Shown here one piece after another: positions 8,053 through 15,447 of a stretch of DNA of 64,000 nucleotides. The notes beneath the pieces were generated by a model. It was not told the DNA's origin. It searched no databases and worked only from the letters and a program-made list of their open reading frames with translations. Each line of letters opens with the position of its first letter. Position 1 is the first letter of the stretch. A program made the translations under genes and the position numbers. Source of the DNA: Streptomyces sp. L-9-10 (GTDB lineage Bacteria > Actinomycetota > Actinomycetes > Streptomycetales > Streptomycetaceae); contig NZ_PHRF01000008.1 in assembly GCF_004151105.1 (NCBI RefSeq), positions 82,145 through 146,144 of the forward strand. The letters run 5' to 3'.

Positions 8053-8517
8053 TCAGCCGGCGAGGGAGCGCTTCACGAGGGCGGCAACCCGGCCTCCCTC
8101 GGCGCGGCCGGCCACCTTCGGGTTCACGATCTTCATCACGGCGCCCATGGCGCGCGGGCCCTCGGCTCCGGCGCCCTTGGCCTCCTCGACGGCCTGCGCG
8201 ACGATCGCGGCCAGCTCCTCGTCGGTCAGCTGCTTCGGCAGATACGCGTCGAGAAGCACGCCCTCCGCCTTCTCACGCTCGGCCTGCTCCGGACGGCCGC
8301 CCTGGGCGAAGGCCTCCGCCGCCTCACGGCGCTTCTTCGCCTCCTTGGCGATCACTTTCTGCACCTCGTCGTCGGAGAGCTCGCGCGCGGACGTGCCCGA
8401 GACCTCCTCCTTGGTGATCGCGGAGAGGGTCAGCCGCAGCGTGGCGGAGCGGAGCTCGTCACGCGCCCTGATGGCCTCGGTGAGGTCTTCCTTCAGCTTG
8501 GACTTAAGGCTGGTCAT
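8053..8517 (-). CDS. GatB/YqeY domain protein
   Basis: A 154-residue protein starting MTSLKSKLKEDLTEAIRARD, with LRLTLSAITKEE and a C-terminal GAVMKIVNPKVAGRAEGGRV typical of the GatB/YqeY tail domain. This helical domain is shared with the tRNA-binding end of the amidotransferase subunit GatB; stand-alone YqeY proteins are thought to bind tRNA, but their role is not established. The ATG at 8517 is preferred over the longer frame because family members begin with this MTLK-type sequence. It is monocistronic and divergent from the metallophosphoesterase. Confidence 0.9.
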   Translation of the reverse strand: MTSLKSKLKEDLTEAIRARDELRSATLRLTLSAITKEEVSGTSARELSDDEVQKVIAKEAKKRREAAEAFAQGGRPEQAEREKAEGVLLDAYLPKQLTDEELAAIVAQAVEEAKGAGAEGPRAMGAVMKIVNPKVAGRAEGGRVAALVKRSLAG

Positions 8518-8594
8518 GGGGCCAAGTGTGGCAGGTGCCGAGAGGTACCCGCCCGCGGATTTCGTGCCCGTACGGCGTCTGCGACGATGGGCGC

Positions 8595-9533
8595 ATGCGC
8601 GCACGCTACGGGGTTCCCCTGAAAATCACCGCAGGCATCGCGGCAGTCGGCGCGGCCGGCCTCGCCTACGCCGCGGGCTTCGAGACACGCTCGTTCCGGT
8701 TGCGCCGGATCTCGGTGCCCGTGCTACCGCGCGGCATGCGTGACCTGCGGGTTCTCCAGGTCTCCGACATCCATATGGTGAGTGGACAGCGGAAGAAGCA
8801 ACGCTGGCTCCAGTCGCTGGCCGGGCTGCGCCCCGATTTCGTGGTCAACACCGGCGACAACCTCTCGGACCCGGAGGGCGTACCGGAGGTACTGGACGCG
8901 CTGGGCCCGCTGATGGAGTTCCCGGGTGTCTATGTCTTCGGCTCGAACGACTACTACGGCCCGAAGCTCCGCAATCCGGCCCGCTACCTCTTCGAGAAGG
9001 CCCAGGGCCGCCACGGTCTGAACGGGAACGCCCCGGCCGTCCACGCGGTGCACAACCCGTGGGAGCCGATGCGCGACGCCTTCGACGCGGCGGGCTGGGT
9101 GGGCCTGACCAACACCAGGGGCCGGCTGAAGATCGACGGCCACGAGATCGCCTTCACGGGCGTCGACGACCCGCACATCAAGCGGGACAGGTACGAGCGG
9201 GTCGCGGGCGGCCCCGAGGCCGACGCCGACCTCTCGATCGGTGTGGTGCACGCCCCCTACCTGCGCTCCCTGGACTCCTTCACCGCCGACGGCTACCCCC
9301 TGATCCTGGCGGGCCACACGCACGGCGGCCAGCTCTGCATCCCCTTCTACGGAGCGCTGGTCACCAACTGCGACCTCGACACGGACCGCGTGAAGGGCCT
9401 CTCCACCCACCGCTCCGGCGGCCACACCGCCTACCTCCACGTCTCGGCGGGCTGCGGCACCAACCGCTACACCCCGGTCCGCTTCGCCTGCCCCCCGGAA
9501 GCGACACTCCTGACCCTGACCTCCCGCCCCTGA
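8595..9533 (+). CDS. membrane-anchored metallophosphoesterase
   Basis: A 312-residue protein with an N-terminal signal-anchor (residues 6-28, hydrophobic Ala/Gly) and a calcineurin-like phosphoesterase domain. The metal-binding motifs are in order: QVSDIH (DxH), NTGDN (GDx), GSNDYY (the GNHD block, here with Ser in place of Asn), VVHAP and GHTHGGQ. It belongs to the YkuE-like branch of membrane phosphoesterases, whose substrates are poorly known. The start was placed at 8595, 6 nt after GACGAT, a weak -10 candidate. tRNA-Pro lies 110 bp downstream. Confidence 0.9.
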   Translation: MRARYGVPLKITAGIAAVGAAGLAYAAGFETRSFRLRRISVPVLPRGMRDLRVLQVSDIHMVSGQRKKQRWLQSLAGLRPDFVVNTGDNLSDPEGVPEVLDALGPLMEFPGVYVFGSNDYYGPKLRNPARYLFEKAQGRHGLNGNAPAVHAVHNPWEPMRDAFDAAGWVGLTNTRGRLKIDGHEIAFTGVDDPHIKRDRYERVAGGPEADADLSIGVVHAPYLRSLDSFTADGYPLILAGHTHGGQLCIPFYGALVTNCDLDTDRVKGLSTHRSGGHTAYLHVSAGCGTNRYTPVRFACPPEATLLTLTSRP

Positions 9534-9607
9534 CGTACCGGGCCCCGGCCCACTCCCGGCCCCTGTCGCCCCCCGAAACCGGATTTCGTCTCCGGCCAGC
9601 GGTGGGC

Positions 9608-9642
9608 TAAAGTAATCGATGTCGCCGCGACACGGGCGACAT
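9608..9642 (+). promoter_or_regulatory. tRNA-Pro promoter with hairpin leader
   Basis: A TAAAGT -10 box (9608-9613) is followed by a 9-bp inverted repeat, GATGTCGCC at 9618-9626 and its complement ending at 9643, which touches the first base of the tRNA. It may be a processing signal for the 5' leader. Confidence 0.45.
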
Positions 9643-9716
9643 CGGGGTGTAGCGCAGCTTGGCAGCGCGCTTCGTTCGGGACGAAGAGGTCGTGGGTTCA
9701 AATCCCGCCACCCCGA
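9643..9716 (+). tRNA. tRNA-Pro (anticodon CGG)
   Basis: A complete cloverleaf of 74 nt can be folded by eye. The acceptor stem is CGGGGTG paired with CACCCCG, the anticodon stem CTTCG/CGAAG encloses the loop TTCGGGA (anticodon CGG), and the T arm has TTCAAAT flanked by GTGGG/CCCGC. No CCA is encoded. Its 3' portion from the anticodon loop onward is the attachment site of the element that follows: the same sequence recurs at 22774. Confidence 0.95.
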
Positions 9717-9768
9717 CAGCTGAAACACCAGGTCAGGGGCCTGATCCGCTTAGCGGGTCGGGCCCCTG
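9675..9768. repeat. attL: 3' tRNA-Pro direct repeat
   Basis: The segment 9675-9749 (75 bp) is identical to 22774-22848. After two mismatches the match continues through the terminator-like hairpin GGGGCCTGATCCGC/GCGGGTCGGGCCCC to 9768. This is the classic signature of a tyrosine-recombinase element integrated into the 3' end of a tRNA gene, with this copy restoring a whole tRNA. Confidence 0.93.
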
Positions 9769-9788
9769 AGTGGTTCCTGGGCATCCTC

Positions 9789-9832
9789 TGGGAGCCGTTT
9801 GGGAGCCAAGTACGGAAACGGGCTCCCCAAAC
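9789..9832. promoter_or_regulatory. candidate integrase arm-type sites, left end
   Basis: TGGGAGCC at 9789-9796 and 9800-9807 (3-bp spacer) is followed by the inverted form GGCTCCCCAAAC at 9821-9832. The same order and 3-bp spacing occur at the right end (22650-22684). Paired motifs inside both ends of an element are what integrase or excisionase arm sites look like. Confidence 0.5.
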
Positions 9833-9912
9833 GCCGACTCACGGGCGGCTCGCCACCAGGCGATGGAACGGCCGTGGCCCGTCGCCGTCACGCGTCACCG
9901 GTAGACGCGTGC

Positions 9913-10584
9913 TCAGGCTTCCTCCTCCCAGCACCAACACTCTTTACGCTTCAGCAGCGGATCATCCAACGCAGATGGAACGTCGTCGGCATCTCCCCAG
10001 CCCCAGGACACGAAGTGGTCTCGAAGGAAGTCCTCAGCATCGATCACGGCCATCCACCTGTGGACAAACACCTTCTCCGACTCGCGAAGTGTTCCGTCGC
10101 TGCCGTGACCGATCCAACCCCAAGCACCGTGATCCGGGAGGTAAGTGATCTCGGCGGTCCCGCCATGCCCTTCCACTGTGATCTTCTCTGGCTGCCCTGA
10201 GGAGTCACCAGCCGCGCCTGGCCACTTTTTACGCGCCGCCTGCTTTGAGATCCCCCAGGCGGATCCCAAATGTCCATAGGTAGCCCCCATGTCCCCACCC
10301 ATCAGCGCGGCCTCAGCGGCAAGGACCTCAACAGCTCCGTGCACCTGCCGCAAGGCGTGCAGATATGCAAGCCGCCAGTCTGTGAACAGCTCCGCCGAAG
10401 CCGAGGGCACGTGTCCATTGGCCCAGCATTCCCGACCACGCGCTGAGACCTGTCCCGCAAGATCACGGGCGACCTTCCTCAGTTCGTCACGCATTCGTGC
10501 GATTTCGGCGGCATCAGGCGAACGCCACGGCTCCCGCATGGCATCCGCATCGAACCAGAACTCGTCACCATTCACTGAACGCAT
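9913..10584 (-). CDS. element-encoded DNA-binding protein (conserved in Streptomyces elements)
   Basis: A 223-residue protein starting MRSVNGDEFWFDADAMREPW. An N-terminal helical region is followed by a helix-turn-helix-like stretch, HLGSAWGISKQAARKKWP, near residues 105-122. The C-terminal half, rich in Trp/Asp, has TYLPDHGAWGWIG and no domain I can name. I recall close relatives in other Streptomyces elements. The start at 10584 is preferred: it lies 7 nt after a TACGGT -10 box that is embedded in a 16-bp palindrome, suggesting autoregulation. The GTG at 10626 would lie upstream of that promoter. Confidence 0.7.
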   Translation of the reverse strand: MRSVNGDEFWFDADAMREPWRSPDAAEIARMRDELRKVARDLAGQVSARGRECWANGHVPSASAELFTDWRLAYLHALRQVHGAVEVLAAEAALMGGDMGATYGHLGSAWGISKQAARKKWPGAAGDSSGQPEKITVEGHGGTAEITYLPDHGAWGWIGHGSDGTLRESEKVFVHRWMAVIDAEDFLRDHFVSWGWGDADDVPSALDDPLLKRKECWCWEEEA

Positions 10585-10587
10585 GAG

Positions 10588-10603
10588 GACAACCGTAGTT
10601 GTC
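10588..10603 (-). promoter_or_regulatory. palindromic operator overlapping a leaderless promoter
   Basis: GACAAC-CGTA-GTTGTC is a perfect inverted repeat. Its minus-strand centre contains the -10 hexamer TACGGT of the gene starting at 10584, so a protein bound here would block transcription. The adjacent HTH-like protein is the obvious candidate. Confidence 0.5.
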
Positions 10604-10879
10604 GCAACGCGCCCAGTGCAGGACACGTGACACGGACTTCAAAACGTTGAGGTGCTCAGCTGCTCGCCCCAGTCGAGCAGAGCAGAGAAAGAAACTGCAG
10701 GTCACGCGCGTATGCCATGGGGCCGGGCAAGCGGCCGCAGCCGACAGCTAGACAGGAGATGGATCGAAACGACTTGCGGGGCTAAGTAGCACCTGTCCGA
10801 AGGTGGGCGCGCTCGCATCACCGAGCTATCCGCTTGCTTACGACCAGCTGCGTCGTAGGCCCGAAGAATCGGAAGAATC

Positions 10880-11083
10880 GTGACCAAGAAGCACCTGAGC
10901 TCCCACGTTGATCCTGGCACTCAAGACGCCTACCCGCCGGAACCGCCCTGCTCCACACCGGTCTTCGAACTCCGTTGCGGCCCGCTGCATGTAACCCTTG
11001 ATCAGGTGCCCTACAAGTTGCTGCTGACCCTCGCTAGCACAGCGGCCATGTTCGTCGCCCTGGGGGATAACTGGGTTTACTGA
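10880..11083 (+). CDS. small conserved protein with C-terminal membrane helix
   Basis: A 67-residue product with a GTG start and a GGAAG ribosome-binding site. The N-terminus is polar and Pro-rich; the VFELRCGPLHVTLDQVPYKL segment is familiar from many short Streptomyces proteins, often on plasmids and islands. A hydrophobic helix follows (about residues 43-62). Function is unknown. It ends just before a strong terminator and is convergent with the integrase remnant. Confidence 0.55.
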   Translation: MTKKHLSSHVDPGTQDAYPPEPPCSTPVFELRCGPLHVTLDQVPYKLLLTLASTAAMFVALGDNWVY

Positions 11084-11091
11084 AAGCAGGT

Positions 11092-11125
11092 CAGGGGCGT
11101 GGCCCAATTGCGGACCACGCCCCTG
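11092..11125. terminator. hairpin terminator between small protein and integrase
   Basis: An 11-bp perfect stem, CAGGGGCGTGG at 11092-11102 with its complement at 11115-11125, and a 12-nt loop, placed between convergent genes. Confidence 0.75.
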
Positions 11126-11170
11126 GCCGGCTTCGCGTCCCCCGGGCAGTCGAGAGCTCCGCTCGAAGAA

Positions 11171-12681
11171 TCATCTCCCCTGGTGACGTGGTCGGAGGAG
11201 ATCGTTGAGCACGCCGACGGGAGACTCGGGACATATCAACAAGCGCGCGGAAAGTGCCGCCTCCCACTGCTCGGTGAGGCCGAGCATGAGGCGTTTGCGC
11301 ATGCAGGGGGTGACGTGGGCGTAGCGCGCTGAGAGGGAGCCGTCGATGTGGCCCATGCGGTCGTCCATGAGGACCTTCTCGGTACCGAGGTCCTCCATCA
11401 CGGTCCGGTGGGTATGGCGCAGACCCTGAGGTGTGAGGCCCTTGGCTATCGGGAGCCAGCAGGCGTCGGCCCGGTCGCTGGCTCCGCGTCCTCGGGCCGG
11501 GACGCCGGGCCACGGCTCACCGAGAAGCGGTACGGGGCGGGCCTCCTGCGGTGCCTTCTTCGGGTACCAGCCGGAGACCGCCGGGGTGAACAGCCACGTT
11601 GCGAAGCTGTTTCGGCGCCAGTGGGCTACATGCTCCGACACCGCGCCGCCCCGCACGAACCCGAGGTCCGCGATGGCCTGCTCCACCTTCGCTCGCGTGG
11701 CTTCAGTGACGCGGTCGGGGCGGTTGAGGACGTTCGACACCGTCCCCGTGGAGACCTCGGCACGGCGCGCGACGTCGATGAGCTTCGCGCCCTGGTGGCC
11801 GCCGGTGCGGGCCGCGCCCTGGCCGCGGAAGACGTAGACCTTTCCGTGGCAGGGGCAGGGTGTCGGCTTCGTGCGCGCGATGTGGTTGGCGACCAGGGCC
11901 GACAGCCAGTCCGTGGAGTCAAGGGTGCGGTAGCTGTCGTCCTTGGGCGGGCAGCGGACCATCTCGCCCGTGTCGAGCTCGTACAGTTGCCACTCGACTC
12001 GGACGGAGCCGGGCGGGCGAAGTCGGTTTCCAGGCCGACGATTTCGCCCCAGCGCATGCCGGTGTAGCCCTTGAGGACCACGGCGACGAACTCCTCGTCA
12101 CGGCCGGAGAGCAAGGCAGCGCGCTCCGCGGTCAGCAGGATGCCGAGCGGATCAGTGACCACCTTCTCCGGGCCACGGTCGCGGGAGCGGCCAGCGCGCT
12201 TGCCGCGTCCGCGCCGTCTGGCGGCCGGGTTGGAGGTGATCAGGCCCTCGTCGATCGCGTCCTCGAAGATCAGGTGGAGCGTCGAGCGCCAGGTCTTGAC
12301 GCTGGAGGCCGCGTAGACGGCCTTCTCCTTCTTCTCCCACAGGTCGACGTCCGTGCGCAGGATGCCGGCGAGCGCCTTGTCCTCGAAGTCGGGGAGCAGG
12401 TGCTCCTCGATGTGGCGCTTGTAGTTCTGCATAGTCGAGGCGGCCAGGTCCTGGGCCTCGTACCAGCGGTTGGCGTACTCGCCGAAGGTCTCCTGGCCGA
12501 GTGCCGGGTCGCGCCAGTCGCCGCGCCGGTACTTGTTCTCGGCCTCGCTCGCGGCACGCTGGGCCTCGCCCTTGGTGGCGAAGCGGATCGCCTTGCCGTT
12601 CTCGTCCACGACCGTGAGGTGCTTGCCGGGCGCGGTCTTGTATCGGCCGCGCCAGTAGTTTCCGGGCTTCTCCGCCGCGAC
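11171..12681 (-). pseudogene. int: tyrosine site-specific integrase with embedded LacI-type HTH, 5'-truncated and frameshifted
   Basis: Reading on the minus strand, the open frame begins right after an in-frame TGA at 12684-12682 with NYWRGRYKTAPGKH and no start codon, so the first residues are missing. A core-binding domain (YANRWYEAQDLAASTMQNYK) and the first catalytic block GMRWGEIVGLE follow. Around 12008-12015 a single-base loss in a GC run shifts the frame; the protein resumes as VRVEWQLYELDTGEMVRCPP. Then comes a complete LacI-family helix-turn-helix (DVARRAEVSTGTVSNVLNRP, 11645-11785), and finally LRHTHR and MGHIDGSLSARYAHV with catalytic His, Arg and Tyr. The insertion sits between catalytic blocks. 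I recall similar integrases in other Streptomyces, so the HTH is probably ancestral. The gene is dead unless the frameshift is a sequencing error and a start lies elsewhere. Confidence 0.85.
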
Positions 12682-13123
12682 TCACCTGGACGCGACAGGA
12701 CTGCGACTGATCTGCCTGTCCAACAACGCCGACATCGCAGCCGACCGCACCGCTGCCGTACTCCTGCGAGAATTGCGGGAACACCCGGACTTGGACCCGA
12801 GGGACCTCCTCCCCCGCGTGGCGGCCGTACGACGAGAGCCCAAGGCTGTCGTCCGCAGGCAGGACGCAGTGGGTGTCGAGAGCCCCCACATCGAACTCGG
12901 CACCTACACCTGCGACCAGATCCCCGGAAGCCTCCGGCTCACCCGCAGCGCAGGCACCCTCCATCTGTGGCGCCGAGGAACCAGGGACCAACTCACGCAA
13001 GCGGGACCGGCGACGTACACCGGCAACGGCTACACCCTCACCTTGAACGGCACTGCAGACCGCGCGGATCAATTCACCCTCGACCTTGACCGGGCCCCCG
13101 GTCTCGCATACGTCCGCCGCTAA
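12680..13123 (+). pseudogene. serine hydrolase (beta-lactamase-like) C-terminal fragment
   Basis: From about 12680 one frame is open to the stop at 13123, starting abruptly as THLDATGLRLICLSNNADIA with no start codon. The sequence resembles the end of class C beta-lactamase-type serine hydrolases plus their extra beta-barrel tail (ELGTYTCDQIPGSLRL to LAYVRR). The catalytic SxxK and YxN blocks are missing. The fragment begins exactly where the oppositely oriented integrase loses its own 5' end, pointing to one deletion or recombination junction near 12680. The downstream two thirds are intact as an open frame from an internal ATG at 12773. Confidence 0.6.
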
Positions 13124-13182
13124 CCATCGACCACGAGGCCGCTCCCCCGCGGCGCACAGTCCCCACCCAGGGCCAGAGCACG

Positions 13183-13356
13183 ATGCATCTGACCACCCTC
13201 GACCCGTGGGGAATCGAACTGGAGAGAGTTTCGGTGCTTGACCGAATGGTGATTCCTGGGATCGCTGAATTCGCGCGAGGAGGTCTGCCCACGCCCGCCC
13301 AGACCGATGACCAGAACCCATGGGTGGACGGGATCTGCTGGCTGTACTGCGGCTGA
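13183..13356 (+). CDS. short open frame, unknown
   Basis: An ATG-started frame of 57 codons reads MHLTTLDPWGIELERVSVLD and ends NPWVDGICWLYCG. Composition is protein-like and it lies outside any other gene, but no family is recognised. The same frame stays open beyond the stop into the next entry, so this may be the first half of one broken gene. Confidence 0.25.
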   Translation: MHLTTLDPWGIELERVSVLDRMVIPGIAEFARGGLPTPAQTDDQNPWVDGICWLYCG

Positions 13357-13596
13357 CGCTGGACACGCGTCCTATGGATCGGGCCAGCAAGCGTCGCGGG
13401 CCTCCAGGCCCCGATGTTCGCGTGCAGCTCCTGCATCAGCGAACTACACGAGCGGGTGTGGCAGTCCGTGGTTCTCGGCGACGAACCGGACAGCCCCGAT
13501 GCCCAAGCGAAGTCAGTCGCAAACGACGAGTACAGTCGACGACGCGGAGGCCGCCACCGAGGCCGCAGCAGATTCCTGCGCTCACGAACAGGTTGA
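13357..13596 (+). pseudogene. remnant of an element gene with a CxxC motif
   Basis: In the same frame as the preceding short ORF the sequence reads RVLWIGPASVAGLQAPMFAC, then SSCISELHERVWQSVVLGDE. It has protein-like composition, a CSSC pair, and a resemblance (from memory) to small proteins of Streptomyces mobile elements. There is no start codon in a sensible place; ATG at 13414 would cut the conserved part. Confidence 0.3.
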
Positions 13597-13812
13597 CGAA
13601 AACCCCACCACGAATTCACCACCGCCGAACGCAGTGCAAGCATCGTCCAGAACTCCGGGCCCACGGACTTCTCCACGTTCATCGCCGCCCGCAGGGTGCG
13701 CGTCGGCGTCATGCTCGGCTGGGCAGGGACGCCTCGGCGTACGTCGGCTGGACGGCCACAGGCCGGGCCCGCCCGCCCTGGCACCCTGGGTACCGCCCTC
13801 GGCGTCAGGTGT

Positions 13813-13992
13813 CCAGTACCGCGGCTTCTCCCGGGTAATGCCCAAGTCAGCGGCCACGTCCTTCATCGTCCGCCGCCCTGCTGACGTCCTCCACAAGGCC
13901 ACCGCATCCGCTCGGAAATCCGGGGGTGCACTTCCGTCCTGCCATGTGAACCACTTTTCCGGGCAATATGGATCCGCCGTCAGAGTGTCCAC
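13813..13992 (-). pseudogene. IS3-type transposase OrfA remnant
   Basis: The translation contains DFRADAVALWRTSAGRRTMK followed by DVAADLGITREKPRYW, the helix-turn-helix start of IS3-family OrfA proteins (usual form FRADAVALYRSRPGATI...VAADLGVNPETLRNW). The remainder of OrfA and all of OrfB are missing and the frame continues into non-homologous sequence. No terminal inverted repeats were found. Confidence 0.5.
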
Positions 13993-14303
13993 ATCTCAGA
14001 GGTCACCTGATGCCGAGAGGCAGCCCTGACCAGCACCGCTCCCGGACAAGGACCAGCGCGTCATCACCGGCACGAGATCAACCGGCCGTCTCCGTGAAAA
14101 AACGAGGCTGGGTGCGACTGCTGGCACCGCACGACGCCGCCGCCCTCACCGATGCCGAACCCGACCACGCAGAAGTTCCCCATCACCAACCACCACTACA
14201 CTTGCCGCATAACAGCACCAACAAGTGTCCATTTTCGTGAGGGAAGACCCTTTCCCTCGATCTTCGTTGCTTTCAGGAAGACGCCCGTGCCAACATTCGG
14301 CGA
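13993..14303. other. no supported gene
   Basis: About 310 bp between the IS remnant and the toxin cassette. An open frame at 13968-14240 exists but I recognise nothing in it and it overlaps the IS remnant. The last 80 bp before 14304 are lower in GC than the surroundings and probably hold the promoter of the toxin cassette. Confidence 0.4.
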
Positions 14304-14810
14304 ATGACTAACAACGGTGACGGCGTATCAGGGAACCGCCGGACGTCGAAAATTGCAGAGCTCGCCAGCCTGCCGACAAGTGACAGGCTACCTACCTCGC
14401 AAGAGAAGCCCACAGCGGTTCTCAGTGCGGTAGCAATGGACGAAGTGGCTTTCGCACGCCGTCGGTTCGACCTGCTGCTCGAAGAGTTCCGGGAGACGGC
14501 CGTGCTGGTGCCGTTCGATATGCACGGCAGCCTGTGGACCGCCGATCAGAACGGTGTGCGGTGGATCTGTTCGTTCTCGGACGAGGAGGCGCTGGCCCGG
14601 TTCGCCCTGGCGCAGGGGGATGCCGAGCGGGAGTGGACGTACCGGACGGTTCTCGGTGCGCGGCTGCTGGATGTGATGGTGCCGATGCTGCCGGGGCCGG
14701 CGGGTGTGGCGCTGGATGCGGGGAGCGGAGAGGGCATGTTGTTCCCGCCGGTCAAGGGCATTGTGCCGGACTCGGTCGCGATTGATCTCGGGGGACGGAA
14801 TGACCGGTGA
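14304..14810 (+). CDS. SseB-like domain protein, first gene of toxin cassette
   Basis: A 168-residue protein. Residues 45-165 look like the SseB N-terminal domain: FARRRFDLLLEEFRETAVLVP, then TADQNGVRWICSFSDEEALARF and a long helix. SseB-like proteins regularly precede WXG/T7SS-type substrates in Streptomyces; the role may be chaperone or adaptor, which is inference from context. The first 40 residues are polar and may not be translated, because an ATG at 14436 (MDEVAFARRR) is an alternative start. It overlaps the next gene by 11 bp. Confidence 0.7.
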   Translation: MTNNGDGVSGNRRTSKIAELASLPTSDRLPTSQEKPTAVLSAVAMDEVAFARRRFDLLLEEFRETAVLVPFDMHGSLWTADQNGVRWICSFSDEEALARFALAQGDAEREWTYRTVLGARLLDVMVPMLPGPAGVALDAGSGEGMLFPPVKGIVPDSVAIDLGGRNDR

Positions 14811-15447
14811 CAATTCTGATCTGCGGGCGTCGGCGTCGGCGCTGGCGGACATCGCGAAGGGCATCGACCTGGCGCATGCCGAGTTGAAGGAGCTCGGGAT
14901 GATCGGCGAGGCGTCGGCGGGCCGGGGGTTCTCGGATCTGGCGCTGTCCGGGCTGGAGTTGGGGCACGGCGGGCTGACGTCGGAGTTCGAGACGTTCTGT
15001 GATCGCTGGGAGTGGGGGGTCCGGGCTCTGACGCTGCGCGGGAACGATTTCGCCCAGGGCGTGGGGTTGTCGGCCGGTGCGTTCGCCGAGCAGGAGCAGT
15101 ACGTCAAGGACTCGATCAAGATCGGTGTGAACTCGCTGAACGGGAACCCGCACCTGAGCGAGGACGAGGTCAAAAAGGTCGGCTGGGACGAGATCCGTAC
15201 GCAGAGCGCGTACGACAACCCCGACTGGAGTGCCGAGTCGTTCTCCGAGGCGCACGCGGAAGTCAAGCAGACGTGGAAGGACACCGCGTACGACGTGGAG
15301 GACGCGATGCTCGACTCGTTGGAGCGTTCGGGGGCGATGGACCCGACCATGCGTGACGCCTTGGACGAGCAGCTCAAGGAGACTCTCGATCCCTCCGCGG
15401 ATGCGGTCGCGCAGGCCGAGGAGCCGCGGTGGGGGGAGAGCCGCTGA
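14800..15447 (+). CDS. WXG100-like/ESX-associated helical protein
   Basis: A 215-residue, mostly helical, acidic protein with no membrane helix. The opening, MTGDNSDLRASASALADIAK, and a WEWGV motif near residue 71 (DRWEWGVRALT) suggest a helical-hairpin partner of type VII secretion substrates. The start was chosen by the GGGGGA ribosome-binding site and by overlap with the SseB-like gene. The next gene begins in its stop codon (TGATG). It is probably a dedicated partner or chaperone of the toxin. Confidence 0.65.
   Translation: MTGDNSDLRASASALADIAKGIDLAHAELKELGMIGEASAGRGFSDLALSGLELGHGGLTSEFETFCDRWEWGVRALTLRGNDFAQGVGLSAGAFAEQEQYVKDSIKIGVNSLNGNPHLSEDEVKKVGWDEIRTQSAYDNPDWSAESFSEAHAEVKQTWKDTAYDVEDAMLDSLERSGAMDPTMRDALDEQLKETLDPSADAVAQAEEPRWGESR

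Noticed and set aside
12152..13390. 412-codon minus-strand frame upstream of and across the integrase
   Set aside because: It is out of frame with the conserved integrase sequence and antisense to the hydrolase fragment; translation has no recognisable domain.
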